Below, piece after piece: positions 46,942 through 58,305 of a DNA stretch of 64,000 nucleotides. Source of the DNA: Rhizopus arrhizus (lineage: Eukaryota > Mucoromycota > Mucoromycetes > Mucorales > Rhizopodaceae). Positions within the stretch are counted from its first letter, which is position 1. Every line of letters begins with the position of its first letter. The notes under the pieces were generated by a model. That model had not been told where the DNA came from. It searched no databases and worked only from the letters and a program-made list of their open reading frames with translations. The position numbers and the translations under genes were made by a program. The stretch is taken from positions 62,001 to 126,000 of the forward strand of contig JAKZZE010000026.1 of assembly GCA_024220505.1 (NCBI GenBank). Direction: 5' to 3'.

Positions 46942-48336
46942 TCATAATTCAGTGACATCCATCATTATATAATCCTCATCTAAGCTCTGCTGAGTTCTTG
47001 TATCTATCTCAGCAACATCCATCATTGTATAATCTTCATCTAAGCTCTGCTGAGTTCTTGTATCTATCTCAGCACCATTGAACTTTGATGTATTGCTTCT
47101 TAGATAATCAAGCTTACAGTATGGATTGTTCTTCATTAAAATCCATCTAAGCTTTCTCTTTCTCTTGAGGGCGTGGTTCTCTGTATTTCTCTTTGTAACA
47201 TTATCATGAACCCTTCTCAGCCAAACACCAGCTTTCTTCTTCAAGACATTCCTAAGTTCGAATTGCTTCTTAATCCTCGTTTTGCTGCCAACATAGTAGC
47301 TTGGTCCAGGCATACTTTCACATAGCAATCCAACCTTCTGTTCATTTACACTTTCAAACTGTCTTATTCTTTCTTCCATCAACTTTTGCTTTTCTTCCAA
47401 TTTTTGCATTCTTCTATTCAGTCTTCGTCTCCTCTCACCTCTCCTTTGCTTCCTTTCATTTCTTCTTTTGATTGCTTGAAGTCTGATTTCCTCTTTTATC
47501 TTTTGCTGCTCCTCTAGCCTTTGCTTCTCTTCTAGCCATCGTTGTTCTTCTAATCTTCGTCGATGCTCTAACCTTCGCTGCTCTGCTAACATTTCTTGCT
47601 CTTTTACCATATATCGGTCTTCGATCCGTGCCCGTTTGAGAGAGGTTGACTTAAAATCTAACATAAACCAATCCGAATAGTAACACTCTTGCACTCTTCG
47701 CTGTGCATGTATTTTAAGTTCATCATCTACTTGTGATATGTTCTTCCTTGGTTTGTTTTGCACTTGGCTTCTGTTCTGTACTTGGTTCTTGCTTTGTGTC
47801 TGTGAAAGCCTATATTATATGTTAATTTTGTTGTGATATAGATGATAAGCATGGGAAATATACCCTTCGCTAGGCTGAGCAAAGTCTTTTTGTCCCTTAT
47901 TATTATCGAAGCTAAGACGGCTTTTATTAAAGCCGCTTATGGCTGGAGGATCTTGGTTATCATTCTGTTCCTCAAGAGTTGATTGTCTTGATATGAAGGG
48001 TTGATGACTTTGCCTCTCATCAGATTGAGCATACCATCCTTGTGCGCATGCTTCATTGCTTCTGTATGCTTGATTATAGTGGCCACAACCTCTACCAAAT
48101 CCTGATACACCTTGTGTGTATGAATCACCATATATTCCTGCTTGATTGTAGTGATCATGTCCTCTGCTTGCACCTCTATCCACACCAGCAAATTCATCGT
48201 GTTGATACATTGCGTTATGAGCTTGTGACGAATTATATTCACGAGAGATGGCTTCTGAAATTGCCTCATCAAATTCTTTGATATCAACTGGCTTATATTT
48301 AGGCTTTTTTAAGTTAGCAAACACGGATTGCATCAT
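46942..48336 (-). CDS. Coiled-coil, Gln/Arg/Glu-rich protein of unknown function, 2 exons
   Basis: Exon 1 48336-47864, intron 47863-47810 (54 bp, GTATAT donor, ATTAAC branch-like site, TAG acceptor), exon 2 47809-46942; total 1341 nt, 446 aa. The N-terminal third is Gln/Asn/Gly/Tyr-rich with two related HYNQAGIYGDSYTQG/HYNQAYRSNEACAQG-type blocks (low-complexity, prion-like composition). The middle, residues about 200-300, is a strongly basic/acidic coiled coil (RRLEEQRWLEEKQRLEEQQK). The C-terminus ends in two tandem 20-aa repeats, IDTRTQQSLDEDYxMMDVxE. It has a proper ATG and no internal stops, so it may be a living gene, either host or element-borne next to the DIRS-like recombinase. Function unknown. 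Confidence 0.62.
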
Positions 48337-48786
48337 TTCAATTTATTCAATAAGTAAGATATATAAAAGAGATGAGAAAAAAAAATGTAGGAAAAAAAGG
48401 ATAAAAAATAAGAATAAAAAAAAAAAAAAAAATTCAGGCTTTTTATACTCTCAAATACATGTCAAAAGCTCCATGCAAGATAAAAAAAAAATGAGGCATT
48501 TTAATTTAGCTAAACTACCGTGATTTCTTCATTTTGTGGAGGGAGAAAGAGAAAGCTTAAATACGCGTAGTTTCTCTTTAAAAAACGTTTGTTAGGATAA
48601 GTAGCTAAAGGAATAGAAATGATACAAGGAGCATTCTAAAAGAAATTTGAGTTTACTTAAGTAAAGTTTAAATAACTGAAAAGCTAAAAACCCTTTATAT
48701 AAAAAAGATGTGTGATATTAAAGCTTTTAGCAAAGATTATTTGCCTTTATTGATACTCTAAGGTTTGTATCCAATATGTGTGGACC
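48337..48786. other. 5' flank of the coiled-coil gene
   Basis: A-rich runs at 48377-48432; presumably holds the promoter of the minus-strand gene. No clear TATA or other element could be singled out. Confidence 0.4.
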
Positions 48787-51761
48787 CAAGCTTGGTAAAA
48801 ACTCTATACATATTAAAAAAAAAAAAAAGAGGTAATTTGGTTCATGGATTGACAAAAGCTTTTCAGTCAAGTATCACATAGATATTTAGCGATCACATAT
48901 AACAATAATCATGCAAAAGGCTATTATTTATACCTCATTTTGTATCACGGAATAAAGATCAAAAGCTACGTTTTAAAGTTTGAAAAAAGTGGAGAAAGAA
49001 AGAAGAAAGAGAAGGGAAAGAAAGAGAAGGGAGAGAAAGAGAGAGGAGAATACTATGAATATGAGCTTATTACAGAACAAAAAAAAAGATTAACAAATAA
49101 CTTTCTTTTGTTTTTCACAACTGTAATACTTCCAAGAATGAACAATAAGGATTTATGAGCTAAGCGTAGATCTGAATGATATTGATCTGTTTCATAATCA
49201 TATGAAGCGTTGTATTACGCATCATGCCTACTTTTATTACGAATATAAAGACATGTTTTAAATAATCCTCTTCTTTAATTGTGCTTTTTTTTTTCTTTTT
49301 TTTTTGTTTACTCATTAACAATTCTAAATCCCGGTTACCCATGAAAGGAACGGCAATTAAGGAATGACGCCCCACTCTTTTATCTGCTCATCTCTTTCAC
49401 ATGAAGTTGTTATGATTTCAAACACCTACAGTCAATCAAATAGGCTGTACTCTTTGCTATTATCCCCTTTTGAAATTCAAAACCATTTCTTATTTCATAT
49501 AAAAAGCTTCATAATTCCTTTGTGGCATTTAACTTTATAAAAGATAGTAAAAGTAAAAGAGAGAGAGAGAAATATAAAGGATCGACCTCTGTGTGTAACT
49601 TGCTATGTGAAAAAAAAGGTTATTTTTAGAGAAAATAAACAAAGCAATCTGTTAATATAGTCCTGAAGACTATTTGATTAGTATTGATAATCATTCTATT
49701 AGTATCGACTTTCTTGATGTATATTAATAGGCTTTATATATAAAAAAAAAGCAAACTTTGTATAGTTTATTGTTTAGCAAGCTTTACATAAAAATGGGAT
49801 TTCTTGTATCACTCTCTTTAGGCTAAATGAAAAAAAATAAATAAAAAAAAACAACAGAAGCAAGCTTAACTCATGCATTATTAATGAATGATTCCATCAA
49901 ATACATTTCAAAAGAAAAAAAAATAAGGTGACCTTTACCCTTTTTGCTTATATTCAACCACTCCTGTAATGGTTCTATTGAAGAGTATGACATGATTTTA
50001 AAAGAATAAAATAAAGCCAGGCTATATAGGAAAGAGTCCAGAGTTCTTTTAAAAGCATACATCACAAAATGATATACTGTTCAAGTATCCTAACGGACAC
50101 TGATAGCGTTTGTCTCTACTCTCTACTCTCTACAACCGCATCATCGAATACTAGGTGAGAATTCATCTTAATTCGTGCACTATATTTTCTTTTGAAGTAT
50201 TACAGATGGTTTGCAACAAAAAGTATATTTTGCTTTACTGTGTAATGATCTTATGGCTTGGACAATCTGACTATTTTTTTCTTCTTCGGCTTTGATGACT
50301 CAGTTATTTAATACATTGTTCATCATAGCTAGCAATGCTGGTATTAATTCTATTTGTATATACAAACATAGATATAGCATCACAAATTGGGTGTATACTA
50401 CTATCTGCTTATTTATATACGAAATAACATTATCTCCATTCTGATCAATGAGATATGCCATCTATTTTGTATTAAGCATATACCATCCACAGTCAAAATA
50501 TGGCTATCAATGCCAATCGATCAATTAGTGATATTTTTTTTCTATTAAGGGTAGCTGTTGTACTTATTTGGGTGATCTATTATGTTTTTATAAACCCATA
50601 AAAAAAGGGGACGATTCTAACTTGGCTCATAATAAACTAGTCAATGTCCATCTAGACAAAGATAACCTTCTAGTCGACATGCACCATCATCATCTGCATT
50701 GCGGAAAGTGATTATGATTCATTGTTCCTTGTTCTTTCTTTCCTTGTTCTTTCTTTTCATTTTGTTTCTTATAAACATCACCAGACTTATCAATACAAAG
50801 TTAATGTACGCTTGTATAGATTCTACAAAATGGATTCTTTTTTCTTTCTTCTTCTTTTGATTAATCATCATGTCCAGTACTCTTTATCAAGTCAATAGCT
50901 TTATGGGACAAAGGGAGAGGGCTTACAAGATGATGTTAGTATGATTAGCATCTATATCTGTTTACTGATGATTACTGCATTATTCTCTTGGTCAATACAA
51001 CTTGAAGGAACCAAGAGGATATTGTATGATAGCTTACTGTAATGGATAAGAAGAAACTACAGACGTATTAGATACTAAATGACATAGAGTGCAAAATCAG
51101 TCCAAGGTAAGCATGTTCATTTAGAGATAGTATCCCACTATTGAGCTTACATTAAGAGATATGAAATTCATGGCTGTAGGACCAGGTATAGTCATCAAAG
51201 AAGGTGAAGAAAAAAAAAAAAAAAAAAAAAAAAAAGATCCGATAGAACGGCAACAATCGTTGAATAGAGGAACCTGTGGAAGCTAGTTATCCAATGGCAT
51301 ATCCAAACTTTCAAAGGTAGAGCAAAGCCAAGACTACTGTCTATTATCAATCCTTTGATCCTCTCTTGTATGCTTTGCAAAGTGTTCCAAGTCAATAGAC
51401 TGTATAAAGTAAATAGATTAGAAACATTAAACAAGATAAAAGAATTTACATAGATATGATTTGATACCCTACATGGATTATTCATTGCAGGTCAAGCTTG
51501 ACAAGATACTTACAAGAACAAGGCGTCAACTTGATCGCTTGCTTCAAGGCATGATCATAGCAAAAATGTTAAATATGATCAGAAGCAACATGAAGCAATC
51601 ATGGAATTAAATATCTGTATCAAGGTGTTAGTATACTTACACTAGTGTTTCATAATGTAAATAAAACGTTTACCTCACAAGAATATTACCAGCAAAATAT
51701 ATATACATATACTTGGATCTTCTTTCTCCTTTCTCTTCCTTCAAGAAAAAAGAAAATCAGT

Positions 51762-51981
51762 GGAATGGATGGTCCAACAATTATGAAAGAGTTCTGTTCA
51801 CTGAAGACTATTCACTGTCTGCGTTGAAACGATCAGCAAAAGATCTCCTCTATTCCGGAGGAGACACTCCTTTCCGTATACAGACGCACATGGTCATGGC
51901 TGTATCGGATTCACATTTCAAGAGGCTGAGCTTACGTGAGCCAACAGATCATCAGTCCATTCTGGGTAACCCACAAGAGAT
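51762..51981 (+). other. Conserved coding-like core of R1 (copy 2)
   Basis: Nearly identical to 39541-39762; open from about 51713 to 52050 with DLLYSGGDTPFRIQTH and DSHFKRLSLREP. Confidence 0.45.
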
Positions 51982-52089
51982 TTTTTTTTTCTTTTTAGAA
52001 AATGAAGAGAAAAAAGAACCAAAGCATATCAAAGAGGGACTATTACAGTAAAGGAAAGAATGTTTGAGTGTATAAAGAAGGTCATGACA

Positions 52090-52512
52090 GAGGCAGAAGC
52101 AGAGTCAGAAGCAGAGTCAAAAGCAGAGTCAAAAGCAGAGTCAAAAGCAGAGTCAAAAGCAGAGTCAAAAGCAGAGTCAAAAGCAGAGTCAAAAGCAGAG
52201 TCAGAAGCAGAGTCAGAAGCAGAGTCAAAAGCAGAGTCAAAAGCAGAGTCAAAAGCAGAGTCAGAAGCAGAGTCAGAAGCAGAGTCAAAAGCAGAGTCAA
52301 AAGCAGAGTCAAAAGCAGAGTCAAAAGCAGAGTCAAAAGCAGAGTCAAAAGCAGAGTCAAAAGCAGAGTCAAAAGCAGAGTCAAAAGCAGAGTCAAAAGC
52401 AGAGTCAAAAGCAGAGTCAAAAGCAGAGTCAAAAGCAGAGTCAAAAGCAGAGTCAGAAGCAGAGTCAGAAGCAGAGTCAGAAGCAGAGTCAGAGTCAGAG
52501 TCAGAGTCAGAA
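52090..52512 (+). repeat. 12-bp minisatellite, about 35 copies
   Basis: Same unit as at 39874 (GCAGAGTCAAAA, GCAGAGTCAGAA variants) but with a different variant order and no 2-bp loss. Confidence 0.97.
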
Positions 52513-54204
52513 AGAAAAAGAAAAAAAAAAAGCCATAAGCATTTCTTGAGCTATTATGATAGATGTTAATAAAAAGAGTTCAGATGCTATAAAGTAAGCT
52601 ACCATTTGGAACTTGAATGAATACAAGACTAGAACACGATCCTTGAATGCTTGATAGTGCTGTGAACGATATACGTTTGTGGATATGATATAGAAAAGTT
52701 AAAGAAGGGAAAGGAAGTCAATAACGATGAATATAGACTTAGGGTATTAGCCAAATTAGATAAATAATAGATTTGTATGTTCAGTAGCTGATTGTAACCA
52801 ATGCGATTAACTTACAAAAGAAAGATGATGATAGAACAGGCTTGTAGGCTCCTTTTTCTTGCACAAACCAAACGTAGAGAGATAATAACCAGATACAGAG
52901 CATGATTTATATACCAAGAGGTATTTGGATGATGATGTTGATAAGCCATAGCTTGAGAAAGTGAATAAGATGTGAAAAAAAAAAAGGAAAATAAACAAAA
53001 GGAGAGGAATTTTTTAGAATGAGTATTTATAGAAAATTGGAGGCTTGAAGATGCATGCATTCCTGGTTAAACAAGTCCTTCCCTTTTTGTCCATCAAGAT
53101 ACTTGTTTATAAGCGTTCTTTTACTTTTATCATTTCAAGTCAAAGGAAGCATATTCAACTGTTATCATTATCGAATCATAAACTATGTATGATCCTATAC
53201 TAAATGCTCTTTTTTTATCTTCTTTGAACGGATTCCATATGGATGACAGTGAGCTAATAAGATAAAGAGCGCATACGGTATTTATTTCCTATTTCATGTA
53301 ACCTCTCTTTTTCCTTATATCAACATTGCTTTATACCTAACCTTACGAATCCTAAAAAAAGTAAGAAGGATTTCTTTGATATGCTTTTTTTGTAACTTGA
53401 TAGAAAGGAATGCTTGCTTTGAAGGATTGAGTAGTGAGCTTTCTTTCGAAGCCTTTGTATTTTCTCTCCATCCTTTCTTGTTAACAAGGCTATTTTATAT
53501 TGTGTGTGTTCGATGAATGTGTTTGGGGTAAGGGAAGGATATATGACACTAACCGGACTTGAGCATGTATCCGAACATGATAATAGAATGTAAAGTGTTT
53601 ATCACCTTATACGCAAGTCTAAATTATATATGCCTATACAATAAAAAAATGAATTCGGGGGTCTTTTAAAAAAGGATTGAAAGTATTTTAGTCTATTCAG
53701 TAAGGCGGTTATGCTTTATTGTGTATAGCTTAGTATAAGGCATTTTTTATCGTTGTATGATTTTAAGTTTTATATGACCCCTCTCACCAAGGGTATGCAA
53801 AGCGGATAATAATGGTAGCTCTTTTTCTTTTCGTGGGATCAAATGAGAGCAACGATAATTTGCTAGAAATCGAAAAGCATTTTAAAAAAGAATTTGTGAA
53901 TGGTAAACAGTTTGCAAGCAAACGCTTTGCAAGAGCTCATTTTCAATAATTTTTTATACCCTTATTTTACTTTCAAAGCTAAAAAGACTTTGCAAACGCT
54001 TTGGGGGATCTCTCTCAAAAAAGATACTATCAGCTCTAGAGAAAAAAGGATACGCACATGATTATCTTTTAAGCCACTCTGTTTTCCTTAGTAAAGTCCA
54101 AGTGCATGTCGTAAGTGTTGGCTCTCTTTGTTATGCAGATAACTAACATGCATTGTAATGGTGGTACATTATCCCTCAATACTTTTGTTTTATTTTGACT
54201 GTTG

Positions 54205-54209
<5 letters not shown>

Positions 54210-54240
<31 letters not shown>
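54210..54240 (+). repeat. (CT)n leader microsatellite
   Basis: About 15 CT units just upstream of the second F-box-like start; copy 1 has only TCTCTCTTCCCC here. Confidence 0.9.
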
Positions 54241-54242
<2 letters not shown>

Positions 54243-54357
54243 TCTTCTTTCTTTCTCCTTATCTTTAAAGAGCTATACACTTCTCTTGATTAAAATGAAA
54301 CAGTTGCCAGTTAACACAATTTTTACCATCCTAAATTTGTTACCAAACCAATCTTCC

Positions 54358-54831
54358 AAATTTTCTTTCGCTTCAACCACAAAGCAAAATTGGAGGATTT
54401 TTTCTGCTCCCGCAATCCAAGGATTCAAGCTTAATAAAAGAATAACTGCATTAGAAATATGCAAATGTCGATATTTAATCATTCGAAATCAATTCTACAA
54501 CCTTGACTATCTTCAGTTTGTTTTAAGAAACGCGTCAAATTTAAGCTCAGTAAAACTTGAAGAAAGAGAAATGCGCACCAGAGGTTTTATGATTCATTTG
54601 ATTGCTGCCTGCTCTAGAAAAAAAAGTTCAATTTATTGTACCTGTTAGATACCAAAAATCTTTCAAAAGTATTGTACAGCACTTAAAAGCGACGAATACT
54701 TCAGTTCAAGGATATGGTGAAGAGATAGAAGAAAGAAAAGGAGAGGAAGAGTTAGAAGAAGGAGAGGAAGACGCAGAAGAAGAAGAGGAAGCTGATATAA
54801 GCAAAGTGAAGACTCCTGAGTATATATAAAT
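54358..54831 (+). repeat. 474-bp direct duplication flanking the LINE, left copy
   Basis: Runs from AAATTTTCTTTCGC to GAGTATATATAAAT, colinear with 56875-57348. Same length, no indels, about 8 point differences seen by eye. Directly abuts the LINE poly(A) end. Confidence 0.95.
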
Positions 54832-56874
54832 TTTTTTTTTTATAAGGAGCCGGAGCTCAAGTTTATTAAAGTAACAAAAAAGAGGGTGTTACGAAATGTT
54901 TTTGGGTTTTTAACTTTTTTGATGTTTTTGGGAAGTTTGAGTTTTTCTTTTTTCTTTTTTAGTATATATGAAGGTTATTTGGGTTGTATGTGTTGTTCAG
55001 AACTGAATGTTAGGTAGAGGAACATGAGACATTCCATGTTGTACTAGGTGTTCGTCAAATGATTTCTGAATGAGTGTATAGAAAGCAGTAATTACTCGAG
55101 AAGGAAGAAAAGGGACAGAGTCAAAAACCAGAGACCAATGAGCACGCCAAATGGCCAAAAGAGTATGACCAAAGACTACAGCAGGTTGACAATCAAGTAC
55201 ACCAGATGTAAGGGTAGGAAACTTGAAAAGAGTCAGAGCTGAGAGGACAGCAGAAGGAGTAAAAGTGGAAGTTGTAAAGAATTTTAACCAAATTGCTTGC
55301 CAGACAGCTATTTTCAAAGGACAGTGCAAAAAGAAATGCAAAAAGTCTTCTTCATGCAACCCACAAAGTTCGCATCCGGCATAGGGAAAGAAATTGGGGC
55401 AGATACGATTTAGGAAGCTCTTGAAAGGAAGTTTTTGATGTAACAGCCGATACCAGACATTACGACTTTGATGAAGCAAAGGAAATGACCAGAAAGCAGA
55501 CCATTTGACAGGTAGCAAGTTATTTGGTAACTTGATTAGTTTCTTGCTAAAGGTGCAACTATGTCGATATAGTTTAGTCGAGAGAGCACGTGCCGGGCCT
55601 TCCTGTTGCAGTGACAGAGACTCCAAAAATGGTGTTGCATCAACATCCTGGTGTTGAACTGGAATAAAAGGAGGCGATGCAAGATGAGAAAAACGGTCTG
55701 GGATGAACGCACGAACGAAAAATGGATGCAGCACTATGGAGCCATTGTGAACTAATGTAAGAATACGCTTGGCCAAGATGGGATGCTGAGAAAGTTCTGT
55801 TAAAGCTTTGGGTCGAAGGACATGTGATATAGGATCAATTGTATATGATATACCAGCCAGCAAGCGATTGATTGATTGGGAGATAGGTAAACCATCAGTG
55901 CTTGTATAAATGGAGGCCACGGGTAGGCGGACACACGTCTCGGGATTGACAACCACATCTCGGTAATTCTTGGGAAGGAGATCCATACTCTTGAAGAGAA
56001 GAGAGAAAACACCATCAAGACGTCGCGTGGAAGAAGGTCGGAGATCCGGAAAGAGGAATGACAGTCTGAAATCCGTGTATTCATACCGTTGACCATTATT
56101 GTGAGCATCGTTGGAATGCCTGGTTTCAAGATGGTAGAGGAAAAAATCCATGAGACGCGGAAGAACGATTGAATTGCGAATGGCAGCTGAGGACCAAACT
56201 GGAGAAAACGGCCAAAATGGGGATCCTGCCATGAGGGGCATAAGCCAACGAAGTTGGAGTGCTCCCTGCTGAATATTAGGGTCAAGAACGCCTAGGCCAC
56301 CTTTCGACCGCCTTAAACACATAGTTGACAAGCTGATCTTCGGGAACATTCGGTACGTGAGAAACGAAGACATGATCGACTTTAGCTTATCAAAGAATGC
56401 AACTGCACGGAATAATAATCGAGTTATCAGCAAATTTAAGACCATTGGTTAAAAAGTCATTCAAAGCTATATCATCGGGATCAAAATTGATCTCAGCAAA
56501 CTTCATAGAACCCACTTGTTGAGTGATAACACCCACTCTAGAGGGATACTGTTTAGCAATTAAGCTTAAAAATTCAACTTTGGATTCTTTTCGTCCAGTC
56601 ATGTCGACAAATACACTGCCTGGACCATGGCCAGGGCGCCAGATACTCGTCTTAGAAACTGCTGATCCTTTCATGTTAATTGTGTCGGATGTATTTGTTG
56701 AAGGAGTTGCAGTCGAAGAAAGTAAGAGTGATTTACGGTTTTTGGTCACCGCCTGTGCTCAAGATCTCTTAGCTGATGAGGATGTAGCTGATGTTGCCTT
56801 AGATGTCAAGAAGGATGACTCGGCTAAGCCACCATTCTGATCGAAATTATTGTTGTCGGAAAAAACCATGTCAA
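54832..56874 (-). mobile_element. Internally deleted L1/Tad-type LINE (2043 bp)
   Basis: The 3' end is at the left (T-run then ATAAGGAGCCGGAGC on the + strand). The 5' end is at 56874, with an ORF1-like ATG at 56867-56869 only 5 bp inside. The ORF1 part (about 56870-56400) has an in-frame TGA at 56759-56761 and a gag-like block (RPGHGPGSVFVDMTG, FLSLIAKQYPSRVGV). Near 56400 it passes into an ORF2 C-terminal frame (to TAA 54997) with SKGGLGVLDPNIQQGALQLR, a zf-RVT region (QSRNVWYRLLHQKLPFKSFL) and an intact CxxC-x7-H-x4-C knuckle (CELCGLHEEDFLHFFLHC). Endonuclease and RT are gone, so any mobility needed proteins from elsewhere. Its termini match the 474-bp duplication exactly. Confidence 0.9.
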
Positions 56875-57348
56875 AAATTTTCTTTCGCTTCAACCACAAA
56901 GCAAAATTGGAGGATTTTTTCTGCTCCCGCAATCCAAGGATTCAAGCTTAACAAAAGAATAACTGCATTAGAAATATGTAAATGTCGATATTTAATCATT
57001 CGAAATCAATTCTACAACCTTGACTATCTTCAGTTTGTTTTAAGAAACGCGTCAAATTTAAGCTCAGTAAAACTTGAAGAAAGAGAAATGTGCACCAAGG
57101 ATTTTATGATTCATTTGATTGCTGCCTGCTCTAGAAAAAAAAGTTCAATTTATTGTACCTGTTAGATACCAAAAATCTTTCAAAAGTATTGTACAGCACT
57201 TAAAAGCGACGGATATTTCAGTTCAAGGATATGGTGAAGAGATAGAAGAAAGAAAAGGAGAGGAAGAGTTAGAAGAAGGAGAGGAAGACGCAGAAGAAGA
57301 AGAGGAAGCTGATATAAGCAAAGTGAAGACTCCTGAGTATATATAAAT
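56875..57348 (+). repeat. 474-bp direct duplication flanking the LINE, right copy
   Basis: Right partner of 54358-54831; continues into unduplicated F-box-like sequence (GCAAGTGGAAATCATC). Confidence 0.95.
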
Positions 57349-58148
57349 GCAAGTGGAAATCATCAAAAGGACTTTGAAACTTGATTACTACAAAAATAGC
57401 AAGGGTAAGGCGATTATGAAAAATAATCTTGGCCATATTCTTGCTTGTTCAGTCAACAGGTTTTTTGAAACTACTAAGTAACAAGAGTTGAAACTTAAAT
57501 ATCAGAATGATACTCTCACAAGAGAGAGCAACGATTTGAATGCTGATGATGCAACACGTTTAGTTAAAAAATACTGCCCACAATATGTTGAGTCTGTTGT
57601 TATATTAGCCAACCACTGGTTTCTTATTACAAGCTTTTCTTCTTTTATACACAACAACCCCAAAGTTGATGACTGTGCCGACAAGTCAATTATCAGTTAT
57701 CAAAGTAATCCTATTGCGTTTATTCGACGAAAGTTTCAATATGGCAAGGATTACTTTGAGCTAACCATCCGATTTGGGTATGTTGAACTGGTTGTGACAA
57801 GTGGTTTCTTCATCTCGGTTGATGGAAAATTTTATACTGCTTTCCTTGGCTCCTCTATACATAATCTTCCTGAATTAATCACTACCAACTTCAATACGAC
57901 CTCGACAAGTATGATTTTTGTTTCTATTCAACAAAAGCATTATATCCTCAGGAAAAGAATCATGAATCAATACTTAAAGTTTCATTCAGTAAACAGGTGG
58001 GGTTACTATAGCAAGAAATTTGAAGAGCAAGAGTTTACTCCTGGGAACCCTCTCTCATTTCGAAGTGACAATGTGATGTACAACGCTGCTTCGTTTATAA
58101 TCAGGTCATATGCCTACAAGAACATGTACTTGCCAGTCATGCATACTC

Positions 58149-58172
58149 TTCTGTTCGTTTTGTTCGTTTTGT
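58149..58172 (+). repeat. GTTCGTTTT-type array, left border of the C2H2 segment
   Basis: Two to three units of TTCGTTTTG at the point where F-box homology stops. The inverted, longer array is at 59820-59882. Confidence 0.7.
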
Positions 58173-58305
58173 ACCATCTTATGCAAATACCTTTCACGTG
58201 ATCAGACAGCCAAAAAGAGCATTCAGTGGAGTCTTTTTGTTTGTATCCCTATCTCTCTTCCTTTGTCTCACTGTCTACCACTTTATCTTCTTAGCAACAA
58301 TCGTT

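Larger units (their letters stand above)
48787..53790 (+). repeat. Long repeat R1, copy 2 (full)
   Basis: Collinear with 6232-10836 with scattered point changes and small indels; longer by the 12-bp minisatellite block. From about 51660 to 53060 it is closer to copy 3 than to copy 1, which suggests gene conversion or exchange between copies. The A-tract corresponding to 8663 is A26 here (51209-51234). It abuts the second F-box-like locus directly. Confidence 0.93.
54295..58149 (+). pseudogene. F-box-like gene, copy 2, broken by a LINE and truncated
   Basis: Homology to the copy 1 locus begins at 53795 and the ATG is at 54295. Both parts of the duplicated 474-bp segment (54358-54831 and 56875-57348) carry the same +1 frameshift (eight A in CTAGAAAAAAAAGTTC against T plus six A in copy 1), so the gene was already frameshifted before the duplication. 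The coding part then continues 57349-58149, including the same TAA and putative 45-nt intron (57478-57522). It ends at ATACTCTTCTG (58149), where the C2H2 segment starts, so the last about 80 codons are missing. Not functional. Confidence 0.85.

Noticed and set aside
56523..56840. 105-aa plus-strand ORF
   Set aside because: Shadow of the LINE ORF1-like frame, which carries the coherent motif content and starts at the element's 5' end.
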